Assembly: GCF_910596095.1 (NCBI RefSeq)
Contig: NC_056550.1
Location: 22,254,001-22,318,000 of the forward strand
Length of the DNA: 64,000 nt
From: Thunnus maccoyii
Lineage: Eukaryota > Chordata > Actinopteri > Scombriformes > Scombridae
Reading direction: 5' to 3'
Shown here: piece after piece, positions 53,501 to 64,000 of the stretch
How positions within the stretch are numbered: the stretch's first letter is position 1
Layout of the letters: each line of letters opens with the position of its first letter
Program-made: the position numbers and the translations under genes
Notes under the pieces: model-generated
Seen by the model: only the letters and a program-made list of their open reading frames with translations
What the model was told of the DNA's origin: nothing
Databases searched by the model: none

Positions 53501-56500
53501 CTGTGTGACAACTGGCTCTAAAATCTCTGATATTTGAGCCTCCAATCAGCACATGAACACAACAGTGCTTATCAAATCAATGTGGACATTTAACTCCATT
53601 ATCAGGTTACTGTAACATAGTTTTGACAGAAATTAAAGTGACATCATTCTCGCTGTTTTGGAGAAGCTATCTCAAGCGACTTTCAAGTCAGTTGATTTAC
53701 AAACCGTTTTGAAAAGAAAAGAGAAAAGCGGATGTCTGGGAGGAAGAAACGGCACATTAAGATGTTGAAAAAAAACCAGTTGTTTGGTCAGGAGTCACAT
53801 TAGGAACTGGTGATCTGTTGTAAACAAGATGAAGTGCAGCTCTTGAACTTTCACTGTTACAGCTAGTCCTGCTGAAACATGAGATGTGACATAAAAGCAG
53901 GGGGCATCCGGATTTGAACCGGAGACCTCTTGATCTGCAGTCAAATGCTCTACCACTGAGCTATACCCCCTGTGGTCAACCACATCCAGGAGCATGAGCA
54001 CACAGGTGTGTGTTGGCTCGTAGAAATACTGCTGTGTTTATTTCTAAGCATTATCTCAACCAGCAGTTCTCTTTTTACACGCTGCAAGAACAACACAGAC
54101 AGTCTCCTGATTGCCAACAAATGTGATTAGTCGGCATTGTGTAACCATGGCAATGTGGGCAGGGTGGGTTCATAATGTAATGTGTGGCCCAACCCGGATA
54201 GGCCATTTGCCAGAGGTCTGCCAATCAGATTACAGGGTCCCAGTTTGCGACAGAACATGAAAAATGACAAGTAATGAAGGCTGCTCATGGACACACGGGG
54301 CACATTTTCTCTGGACGACTTCCTCCCCAGTCTGGGACTCGTGCTGCTTTATCGCTGGCTCTATCTAACCGGCTGATCATATTTAGAAGCTTTTACGAAT
54401 GCTATGCCAAATGTTAATGACTGTCATGCTCCCCCTAGAAACAAGGTTTTCTAAGAAATATGTCAAGATAAGTTATTTTGGAGCCACACAATTAAACTTT
54501 TTTTTTTTTTTTCTGTTTTTCTGCCGTCCAACTTCTCTGTTCCCAGGGAAAGTATGCCAAGAGGAAGAGCCGATTTAAGCGTTCAGACGGAAGCACCTCC
54601 TCTGACACCACCTCGAACAGCTTTGTCCGACAGGTAACGTTTCACACTTAATCCTTCCTCCAGACTGCTAATCCAGGTGCTAGACTTGATCTCAACTTTC
54701 CCCTCATCTTATTTCATCATCATTCGATGAAGTTTAATGGAGAGAGAAGTAAGAACTTTTAATGATGGGAATTCAGCAGCTCATCTGCAACATTTACATC
54801 CTTCATCCTCATTTATTTTATCTCATATACAGTCATAGCTACATTTTTACATATTAGTGGAATTGTTGTTGCAGCATTATGTTTTTTTTAGAGTTTGGTC
54901 CATAACTTATAACAGGGTACATCTCAGAACATTTTTTTGCAAACTTGCTGATGGTCTGAACATCCAGTTTTACTTTTATGAGCCAAAAATGAAGGTGATA
55001 ACAATCATATAGCATTACAGAAAAAAGTTTCCCAAAACGTATCCTGATTATTGTACCTTTTAACTTTTAAATCAGTTTCAAACACTCTGTAATCCTGGAG
55101 GTTTATCCCCATTGAGTTTTTCCACATTATTTGCCTCATGACAAGTGCTGACAGTAAAAATCTCCAGCGAGAATCTGCAGCAGAGACAGACAGAAGGATA
55201 TATGAAATCAATGTGACGTGACCACTTCCACACTCACCTCCAAGGGTAAATAAATACATGATTATGAAAAGAACCAGGTTTATTACTTAAACAAAGTCTA
55301 ATGTATGCACACAAGAGGGTGAGAGAAGAGAAATAATCACTGTCAAATTTATATGGAAATTTCTGGCATCTATGATATGAGGAAAATTGATCTTACTGCA
55401 TACTTTAACGGGATTCCGTTTCCGCTGTTTTCACTATCTGCTGTATCATATTTTTTCCGCTTTCCAGTAACTGTGAAAACCAAAACCTGTTATTTACTTG
55501 TCTTAAAACACGGTACGTCTTTATCTCTTCACCTGAGTGTGTCACAGCAACTCGCATAATGTACTGTATCTCACACATTGAAATGGCTTTGATAACATCA
55601 GTAAAACCTCTGTGACTACAGCTTCATTGTCACAGAGCTGGAGATGAGAGACATCTCCCTTCAACAGAGATTCCTCCAGGGCTCTGACGGTGATTATCAG
55701 TCCCCAGGTGTTAGACCACCTCCACCTATCACTTGCCACCCCGACCCCACCCGGGTCTGTACATGTAGATGCATTGATTGGCTCTGTCAGAAGGAGCGTG
55801 TAAAACCTGTCAGTCCTCCAGCTGCAGAGATTTTCCTGCTAAGAATGGTTCAAGAAGCCTCCCCTCGATATTTCCTCTCCTCCGAGGTTTAGGAGGCGGG
55901 GTTAAGGCATCACATGCTCGCGAGCTGCACAGCAGTCCTTGTCTGGACATGACATTTCTCAAAGCCACCCCGTGTCACGGCTAACTGAGTCCCCCCTTTT
56001 CCGTCTGACCTCTTCATTGGTGAGAGGAAATGATTTGCCCCGTGCCGAATGACATTTGCCTGTTCAGTGCCGGTGATGCTTTAGGAAAAAAAAAAAAAAA
56101 AAGAAAAGAAAAAAAAAATCCCATCGCTGTTGGTGAACACAGGGAGCTGAACCCTCCTGTGGTTTTTAAAGGTTAGCTGCATCCTCGCTTGCACACATCT
56201 TCACCCTTCCCACTGCCTCGTCCTTCATTAACTCTGGTGTGGTGGAGGACCATGTGCGCCGGGCCTGCAGGTTAAACAGGATTCATAATCGCTCACACTG
56301 TATGAGGAACTCATTACCCAGAAGTAAGGATGATTTAACGCTTCCTGACTTGAATCTCCTCCCTTGTCTCATGCTATTGCACAGCGTTTCACTCATCAAG
56401 GCTTGCAATAGAGGTAGCAGGGATTTTAAACAGACTGAATACCTCACATAATCCAAAAATTGATTTAGCAACTCAGCCGTTTAATATATGGAGCACCTAT

Positions 56501-56887
56501 GAGTGTTTCTGCACATGCACACGATTCCTGAATCCATGTTAAGATTGAAAAAAAAAAAGGTTTTAATTACAGAAAAAGAGGCTTACAGGCGCCCTATAGG
56601 TTTTTGCACATATGGCCTATTTTTGACTCCCCCCTGAACAACTCAAAGCAGAGCCCTGTATAGGCTTTACAGTCTCACACACACCTACGCAAGTGCACAC
56701 ACACTCAACGCACACACACACACACACGCACACACAAATACACGAGAGCCACAATCAGCCAACGGTGGAGCTGGCTGGTACACTCGGCCTGGTTTCCATG
56801 GCAACCGGGCCACTGAATCTCCCTCTGTGTGCAGGCACAGTGGGATGGAGAGACGAAGGAGAGGATGTTTAGATGTGTGCGTGTGTG

Positions 56888-56926
<39 letters not shown>

Positions 56927-59900
56927 GAAGGGAGGGTTGCAGCCTACGTGTTTGTGCAGTGTTGTTGGTTTGTGTGTCGAGTTCAACAAAAACACACTCC
57001 GTCTTCAGGTGTGCAAAGAAGGGCAGAGACTGTCTGCTGAAAAGGCAACATGTCTGCTGTCGTTATTTGAAAATCCACATCTGTGTTGTCGGATATTAAA
57101 ATAGCAATGTTTAAAAAGGTAATCTGTTGTGTCTTATAACACTGTAGCATTAAAATAAACATAAAATCAGAGGGGCTGTCGTGATGAACACATAACAGAT
57201 ATGTCCTAGTTCAGTGGTTCACAAAGGAGGGTCCTTTAGAGGACCTGAAGGCTATGCTGAACCTGCTCCTCTCCACATGAGATGGTCTCAGATTAGACTC
57301 TAGACTGGTATAGACCAAAACTAATTGTGCGTTCAAATCCTCCTCCTTTATTATCAACAAGTTCTTGAATACCAGTAAAAATGTTCCAAGAAATCCAAGT
57401 CTATAGTACAAGACATTTCTCTTCAACACATCCCCAACACACAGGCTACTGGATGAGTGGGGAGTAGCTAATATTAAAGCTAATATTAAATATATTCAAT
57501 ATATTCAGGCTGCACACTGTTTATGTTAATGCTCAGCTGCTGTCATTTAGACTCAGCTGCAGATTTTTCATTTAGTCCAGTTCATGTAACATATGTATAA
57601 ATCACTGTTAGTCACCATTTCCTGGTAATTGTGATATTTTAAAAACCTTTATTTAACCAAGTGAGTCCAATTCAGGATTGAAACCTCTTTTGCAAAGGAG
57701 AGCTGCATAAAAATAATGGATAAAACAACACTAAAAGCTATAATAATGCTAAAATATGGCTAAAAGTAAGCAAAGAATAGAGAAAAATAACAATGGAGTA
57801 ATTTACCATATAGTTTATGGACATCTTCTGCTAGAAATATCAGATTCGTCCATTTAAATTCCTTTTGCAGACACTAAGTGGCCAGAGCAGAAAACATGAA
57901 GGCTTCTTTCCCATCTCTGTCTGTACAGTAGAGACAGACTGCAGATATATATGTCTTGTTATCTGGGAAAATGACTGCAAAAGTGAACTCTGTGGAAAAT
58001 GATGTGTTTTCACATTCGAGGATCGTTTGAGTGGTCATAATAAAAGACTCTGAATTCAAATAAGGATCTGGAAGAATCTTTGAAACACAGTCAGCCTTGT
58101 TGGCCCTTTATGACATGAACGGTCTAGAAATGTGGAGGATAGAGCCTCTAAATTGGGAAACTGCCTCTCATCTCATTTTAATTTAAGATAAGATGTAAAT
58201 GAAAATCAATTAAAGCCTGTTAAAAAAATTTTAAAAAGCGGGTTTAATTGTTTTTACAGTCAGTCTCTGATTCCTATACTTTTTCCCATTGCTCTGTAGT
58301 CAAGATCTCGTCTTGGCCTGGTTGCCATATGTGAAAGGTTTAGAAGGTTCAGTGGCTGTAGAGAGACCAGCAGTCCTCCTGTCCGTCCTGACATATGAAT
58401 CCCAGCAGAGCGCCAGTTGCTGCTGTGTCTGGCTGCACGAGGGCAGAGCCGACTGGTGGGTCTGTTAGCAGCTCTCCATTTGTTCACCTTCCCCAGCTGA
58501 CTGTGTTGTCATCAGCTACTATCGCGCAAGAGAGGAAGAAGTGGTTGGAGTCTGTAGCCATGGATTGTGTCAGAGGTCGCCCTCTTGTGGACAAATAGTA
58601 CTACCCCTCCAACCACACCTATCTGCCTATAGACCTCCCTAGTTTAACCTTTTTAACAGTGTTGGACAAGTTAAAATTTGTGTAGATTACAAACTAATAT
58701 GCTGTTTTTTGCAGTAAGTACACAAAAATCAATGTAATTAATTATCAGACACCTATAGATACATGGGTTTGGAGTGGTAACTATTCAGCAGATACTTCAA
58801 AGGCTTAAGTAGGCAAGCGTCAGTTGCTTCAAAGTGATACAGCCCCGATCACTGCGCCTCATGTCCTCATTTCACTGCTGAACCACTGCCCCTGTTTTTT
58901 CCACCTCCCCTCATATCCATATTAATCCCTCGTCTGATACCCTTGTTCCGGCAGATATAGACAAAGAGAAAGAGAGATGGGTTAGGAAGAATGAGATCAG
59001 GACAGGAGGCCGGTAGGAATGAAGCAAAGAGAGAGAGAGAGAGAGAGAGAGAGGAGGGGGGGGTTTCCCTGGGCACTGCCCCAGCTCTGTCCCACGTCAG
59101 TCGGGGCATTGAATGGCTGACGGCTGCATACCAAGCCTCCTTCTGGGTCTCAGTGCGTTCACGTCCCTGTTTCTGCCCAGCCAAGGCTAAATATATTTCC
59201 CCAGTTTGCAAATGTAGCACAAGTCCTGCAACCCGACCCCCAGCCAGCCCCAGCTCCCTTCCTCTACACAAGGTTCACGTTCCTCTGGGTTGTGGAGGTA
59301 GGAGGGGGAGGGTGGGGAGGGGGGTGGGCGTGTGTGTGTGTGTGTGTGAGAAGGGGTTGGAGGTTAAGAGAGCGCTCTCCCATTTTCACACATACGGCAC
59401 TCTTTTCTGGCGTTCTCTCCTATCATATACACACTACACACATACAAACACTCACAAACACACACATGCACTTGTCAGACTAACAAGCAGATACTCACAC
59501 TAGCTGCCACTATCTCTCACACACATATACACACGTACACACACACACACACATACACACATACACGTAACTCTGTCCGTGGACTCCGGCGTTGCCCCCT
59601 TGGTTTGCCGTGGTGTGGCGAGCGTGGCAAACGAGGTATGGAGAGGACCGAGAGGATTCAAAGGCCCGTAATGGTAAGAAGGATCTAGATTAATCTTCAA
59701 GCTGTACACTTTTAGCTGTGTCTGCCTTAACTGGAAGTAGTGTATGTATGTGTGAGTGAGTGTGTGTATCCAGAGAGAGTTTTTGAAAGTTCAGAACACT
59801 CTTTTGCCTCTGAGATATAACTGGAATATATAACTTGCCGTCCGTGTCCTGATAGAGCTGTACCTCCTGGTCAGCGGCTTTCTTTGAGATTCCATTTTGG

Positions 59901-62900
59901 GCCCGGGCCGCAGCTGCTGGAAAGGCGCTGTGTTTTTAATTAGACTTCCAGTCCCACCGGTTGCCTCCGCTGCTGTGTGCACTGCCCGCCCAGCCGGCCC
60001 AGGGCTGTGGCCATTTCAGGGGGCTTCTTTCACCGCGAGTCCCCGTGTTGCAGACAGGCCTAGGCTGGATATCGATTTAGCATATTTTTGTGACCTCAGG
60101 ACTCCAGGACAGAGTGACATAAATGTCAAAATGTCATAAATGTCAAATGTTTCTGTAATTAATGCTGTTAGGGCAATAATTCAGTGTTCCCTTTTTACTT
60201 GGAATCATATTGTGATGATCAGGACCGTGACTCACTATTAGTTTCATTATTGAGTAATCTGTCAGTTGTTTTTCTGGTGAATCTTTTATCTATGAAATAT
60301 CAGAACATAACGGAAAGTACTCATTGCAATTTCCTAGAGGCCATGGTGACATCTGAAACTGCTTGTTTTGTCAGAACAAAGCTGGAAGTAGTGAGTCTTT
60401 GGCATTTTTGCTTGATAAACAAATAACAGTTCATTGATTATCAAAGTTGATTTATCAAAATCAACTTTCTCTCAATCCACTGTCAATTTAAAATTTTAGC
60501 ACAAGTAATGAAAGGACCATATATTATGTTATCGGTTTACACAATTCTGTTATTTAAGTTAAACTGAATGATAAGTTGAAAGTTTTGTTGTTTCTGATGT
60601 AAAGCAGAACAATTGAACACAGTTTGGTGCGTTGATCATCAGTTTGATTACTTTATATTAGGGCTGCAACTAGCAAATATTTTCATTATCACTTAATCTT
60701 GTGATTAGTAGTCTGTAAAATATTTATCATAATTTCTCAGAGCCCAAGATCTTGTCAAATTGTTTGTTTTGTCCAACCAACAATCCAAAAAGAGATTCAG
60801 TTTCTATAAGACTTAAGAAGACCAAGGATGTCAGCAAATACTCAAATTTAAGAAGCTGGAAACACAAAGTTTTGGCCTTTTGTTTAGAAATGACTTAAAC
60901 AGTTAATCAATTATCAAAATGTTTGCTGTTTAATTTTGACTTACTAATGCATCAGTTCTGATTTTGCATATATTTGCTGTATCGTGGTTAGGGCTGGGTA
61001 ACCGACCTCAATACTTTTTGAGTAATGACCAAAATGGGTCGCAAAATTATCAAAATATCTAACACTGGTATTGAAAACCTGTCCAGATTTTTGTTGTTTT
61101 ACTGACATCAGATTTGATCTAAATCATATATTTTCTTCTCTAACTTTAGTTCTTATTTAGGAAATGTTGTTGTCATTTTGTTAATGCATTTAATTACTGA
61201 TGCATTGAGGAGGTTAGCATATTTTGCTAACTGAAAAAAAGGTTTTTGTAAAAAAGATGGGTTTGTATTCCACCATTAAGGTATTTTAAGAAGTATTGGT
61301 ATAAGGTAGAAATGATTAATAAAATAAAATAGATTGTATTGGCAGTAGTATTGAGAAGCCTGAATCGTGACTTGCGTCTGACAAATATGTTCTTTGAATA
61401 TTGTGATATTGATTTCAGCCATGTGCTGGTCAGTATTTTAAACTTGATGGGATTTTTCCCTCCATAATTGAGGAACAACTTGGTGTTGGAGTCCTTCTTT
61501 TGCCTGTTTCTTAAAAATGGGAATTTCTAGAGAGTTCAGTCCATGACTCATCTTTCTATTCGTCTCCACACCGTCCAGCTGGTTGCCATGACGCTGCTGT
61601 GACAGAGGAAAGGAATATGGCCATTTACAGCCGCTGGCCATGAGCTTCAGATAGGGGCTCCTTTTGTGCATCTGTCTGTTCTGCATATCTCCCCCCCTTT
61701 TATTCTAGTTTTTCCTGTCCCATACCTGCCTCTTGATCGTTCACTCACCTAATCTCGCCCTGGATGTGATGTGAATACACAGCGGAGCCTCGGCTCGACT
61801 GCTAATGCATTCCTGTTGGATCTCAGCTGCCTGAGATGAGATGTTGTGTTCTTCTTCTCTTCTGAAATGTATGATGACTCGGGCCCCGAGGAAACTCGGA
61901 GATGAAGCAAATAGGAAAAGGATATTTAATGTTCTCGCTTTCCCTTCATTTTTCACATCAACTGAGCTGATGAGTATGAAGATATTTTTATCTGTTTAAT
62001 TATCAGGGCAGGAGTTCACAGTATGCGTGAGATGGTTATCACCTCTTAGTCATACATTGTGAAGTCTGACAACACCTGCTGTGATGTTCCTGTTCGTGAC
62101 AGTAGCAGATTAAAATCTTTGGCCTCCACTCTGTTATCCAATATACAGAAAGGAAGACACATAGTGGTGATCATTTCCTGTGTTTTATAAAGATGGTAAA
62201 AATGAGCAATGAGCGTAATCCAACATAAACCCCAATTCAATATGTTCTTTTTTAAAGCTTTGTGCAGATTCCACAAGCAAATCTATTTAACTACATCCAA
62301 CTGCTTCCCTTCTTTCCAATTTCCCTTTCTCTCGAAAGCATTTACAGGCGCCGTTGCATTAGAAGAAACAATGTTAACTAATTTCCTTGCTGCAGGGTGA
62401 CTCTTTTCAACCCTCATTATTCAAAGCACTTGTCTTTTGCCACCCCGCTCTCACTCCTTATTCCATTATCCCCCCCCCTCTCCACTCTCTTGCCCCTCCC
62501 CATTTATTCAATATCAATGCTAAGGAGGTTTAAATTCATCATGGCGGCAGCCACTGTGCAGAAAATGGAGGTGTCAGTAAATTTTTGTGATAATTACTGA
62601 GTCTCTCCTCTTGTATCCTTCTGATTTTGTACCACTTCTTCTCCTGCTATGATCTTGGCTGTTTGGATTTTACCAACTAAACACAAGGAGGTTTTTAGCT
62701 TTTCTTTTAGGGATCAGTTTCAGTAGTCTTGTTAGTGAAAACAGTAATATTTACTTTCTATAAAAACTCTCCAAACACCATAATGTTTTGTTTGATGTAG
62801 TTATTGTCATGCTGTTCTCTGAGCTATTGACCAGTCTGTAACTCACTCAGTGTGAGAAAATACTTCATTGATCACCTGTTGAAAAGCTTTTATGCAACTT

Positions 62901-64000
62901 CCCTGCTGCTGATTTCCCTTCAGGGTATTTTATTTACCATTGATTCCTATATCTTCTTTCTATATCCTTCCTGATGCAGCTCTCACTGGCTGCCTGTAAT
63001 AAGCTGCAGAGATGGTTACTATGACACTGCTGGGGTCTCTAGTCTGGCACTGCCAATGGGAAAGCAGCTCTGCCATCAGGTGGCCTGTAGCTATTTTGAA
63101 CAGGAGCTGTATGTGAAGTGAAGCAAGCAGCTAAATTAGAGACACAACCCATTGACATGAGAAGAAGAAGAAGAACAGAAGCAGAAGAAGAAGAAGAAGA
63201 AATGCAGAGTGTCAGAATTGAAAAGGTGGAGGAAATTTGTTCAGTTGCTCTTTCAGTCTATCAACACATTCTGATTGGTTTCAGGGTAGAAAGGGTGCAG
63301 AGAGGTTATTGATCAGTTGCTATTTTGACTCGTCCACCTGCAATGGTTTGTGTCTGTGCTCATGTATCCATTTATCCTCTCACTCTCCTTCTGTCCTTTT
63401 TCTCTCTGGATGTGTGTGACGTGAATCAACTGGATAAGTGACACAGAGCATTTGTCCACACAAACTCACATTCACACACATATACACACATGCACAGACA
63501 CACAGAGAGTCATCGCCTGTCCCTCCCACTCTACATTTTGCTGCATCACCGACATGTTGTAGCGAGTGTGTAGGTCCCAGGTTATTTCAGACGTCATGAC
63601 AGCATTTTTTTTCTCTCTAAAAATATTCCCGAGGTTCCCCATTAAGTTCTGTTAACCTTCAGTTAGTCAGTGCTCCATGTTAGGATGCACCTGTATGGTT
63701 TAGAAGATGACTCAGAGCTGGTTAGTGGGGGCGGCTGTTATTGTCCTCATTAGATGCTGAATGCTGCTCACAGGATCATTCCTCCTACTTGAGAGAGATA
63801 CAGGCACACCGCTGTGAGCATTTCAGTTTGAGTAAATGAAACAGGAAGTGGGGATGGTTTGTGGATGCCCGAGGATGAGAGGAGTAGCTAGCCGTCGCCT
63901 TGGCAACAGGGAGTGTCTACATTCGGTCTGCCGTTGCAGAGTCACAGAGCGCCTCGATGCAACAGGTGGCCGAGCTAGAATCAACATTTGTGTTTGTCGT
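48818..64000 (+). CDS. cacnb1: Voltage-gated calcium channel beta-1 subunit (partial, 5' exons)
   Basis: Cytosolic auxiliary subunit that binds the alpha-1 pore subunit, supports its trafficking and tunes gating; in skeletal muscle it is part of the excitation-contraction coupling complex. Two coding exons are in the window. 48818-48907 encodes 30 residues ([10 protein letters not shown]... ending HHPHTQ). 54547-54633 encodes 29 residues beginning [20 protein letters not shown] and ending SFVRQ. Both end in phase 0 with GT donors. The first resembles human CACNB1 (MVQK-SMSR...QEI-M), and the second is nearly identical to it. The SH3, HOOK and guanylate-kinase-like domains are encoded by later exons that I could not find before 64000, so intron 2 is at least 9.4 kb. 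Intron 1 (5.6 kb) contains a tRNA-Cys gene on the opposite strand. Confidence 0.93.
50119..50152 (+). repeat. (GT)17 microsatellite
   Basis: Uninterrupted GT repeats in cacnb1 intron 1. Confidence 0.95.
50526..50576 (+). repeat. (CA)n microsatellite
   Basis: About 25 uninterrupted CA units in cacnb1 intron 1, followed 170 bases later by a shorter CA array (50740-50765). Confidence 0.95.
51735..52066 (+). mobile_element. Dispersed 'GGGCTGCAAC' family element, copy 2
   Basis: Has 'attaatccgctgattatttt', 'cttggtctataaaacatcag', 'aatgtcttgttttgtccgac' and ends 'attaatcgttgcag'. These are the landmarks of the element at 41021-41318. It sits in cacnb1 intron 1; the 5' end is eroded. Confidence 0.85.
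53899..53970 (-). tRNA. tRNA-Cys (anticodon GCA)
   Basis: Read on the - strand, a 72-base cloverleaf: 5' GGGGGTATAGCTCAGTGG with intact A-box, anticodon loop CTGCAGA containing GCA, B-box GGTTCAAATCC, 3' half closing CCCCC plus discriminator T. The acceptor stem pairs GGGGG with CCCCC. The T-stem has TCCGG/CCGGA instead of the usual CCCGG/CCGGG; that is a paired C-G to T-A change which keeps the stem, suggesting function is maintained. CCA is not encoded, as expected in vertebrates. It lies in cacnb1 intron 1, antisense to the host gene. Confidence 0.95.
56890..56925 (+). repeat. Poly-G tract, 36 bases
   Basis: Uninterrupted G run after GTGTGTGTT. Very long homopolymer G is rare in genomes and prone to sequencing error, so its true length is uncertain. 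Confidence 0.85.
59027..59053 (+). repeat. (AG)n microsatellite
   Basis: About 13 AG units followed by a G-rich stretch. Confidence 0.95.
60230..60430 (+). mobile_element. Dispersed 'GGGCTGCAAC' family element, eroded copy 3
   Basis: Keeps 'atctatgaaatatcagaaca', 'tttggcatttttgcttgata' and 'cattgattatcaaagtt' in the family order, with both ends lost. Confidence 0.6.
60661..60957 (+). mobile_element. Dispersed 'GGGCTGCAAC' family element, copy 4
   Basis: Starts GGGCTGCAACTAGC and keeps 'ctcagagcccaagatcttgt', 'tttgttttgtccaaccaaca', 'aatttaagaagctgga' and 'aatcaattatcaaaatgttt'. The 3' inverted end is eroded. Confidence 0.85.
63163..63204 (+). repeat. (GAA)n-rich simple repeat
   Basis: AGA/GAA triplet runs at 63163-63175 and 63184-63202, near the window end and within cacnb1 intron 2. 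Confidence 0.8.

Larger units (their letters stand above)
54634..64000 (+). other. cacnb1 intron 2, no further exon recognised
   Basis: I searched by eye for the expected next exon (a GSAESYTSRPSDSD-like sequence) and did not find it. The region contains a poly-A stretch near 56085-56120, a 36-base poly-G (56890-56925), AC and AG microsatellites near 56710, 59027 and 59536, two copies of the GCTGCAAC element, and a GC-rich patch at 59575-60065 that may be regulatory. Short open frames here have no family resemblance. Confidence 0.6.

Noticed and set aside
55668-55705. Possible cacnb1 exon 3 after a CTCCAG acceptor (GSDGDYQSP frame)
   Set aside because: It begins with Gly-Ser, but nothing after it resembles the conserved beta-subunit sequence (expected Tyr-Thr-Ser-Arg-Pro-Ser-Asp), and no donor is placed sensibly.
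58991-59503. A 170-codon open frame on the + strand
   Set aside because: Composed largely of AG, GT and AC microsatellite translation, with no domain resemblance or splice context.
63935-64000. Possible cacnb1 exon at the right edge after TTGCAG
   Set aside because: None of the three frames resembles the expected beta-1 sequence.

Overview
This window is vertebrate genomic DNA, almost certainly from a ray-finned (teleost) fish and probably a percomorph. Genes are split by GT-AG introns, intergenic DNA is AT-rich, microsatellites are numerous, and several dispersed repeats are of kinds I know from spiny-rayed fishes (recalled, not searched). I see no prokaryotic, viral or plasmid genes.

Four protein-coding genes and one tRNA gene can be supported. 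(1) gjc1, connexin 45, + strand, single coding exon 13321-14778. (2) An ST8SIA-family alpha-2,8-sialyltransferase, - strand, six coding exons between 29889 and 21249, reconstructed as an uninterrupted 322-residue frame. (3) rpl19, - strand, six coding exons between 42016 and 37515, giving the family's standard 196 residues. (4) The 5' end of cacnb1, the voltage-gated calcium channel beta-1 subunit, + strand, coding exons at 48818-48907 and 54547-54633; the rest of the gene lies beyond the window. (5) An intact tRNA-Cys(GCA) gene on the - strand, 53899-53970, inside cacnb1 intron 1.

Layout: 0-5 kb is gene-free and holds four decayed tRNA-Cys-like sequences. 5-13 kb is upstream of gjc1. 13.3-16.3 kb is gjc1 with its 3' UTR. 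16-20 kb is intergenic, with gjc1 and the sialyltransferase tail to tail. 20-30 kb is the sialyltransferase, whose introns carry LINE tails, a tandem duplication and a TTAA-flanked inverted-repeat element. 30-37 kb is intergenic. 37.4-42.1 kb is rpl19. 42-48.6 kb is the rpl19/cacnb1 head-to-head interval, rich in repeats and holding one unexplained coding-looking segment. 48.6-64 kb is the start of cacnb1.

The genes do not form a pathway. The rpl19-cacnb1 neighbourhood also exists in human (17q12), so it is an old vertebrate linkage. I did not find an undescribed biological system. The items most worth a second look are the orphan coding-like segment near 45.65 kb, the short-stem sialyltransferase, the tRNA-Cys relics, and several structured or nested mobile-element remnants.
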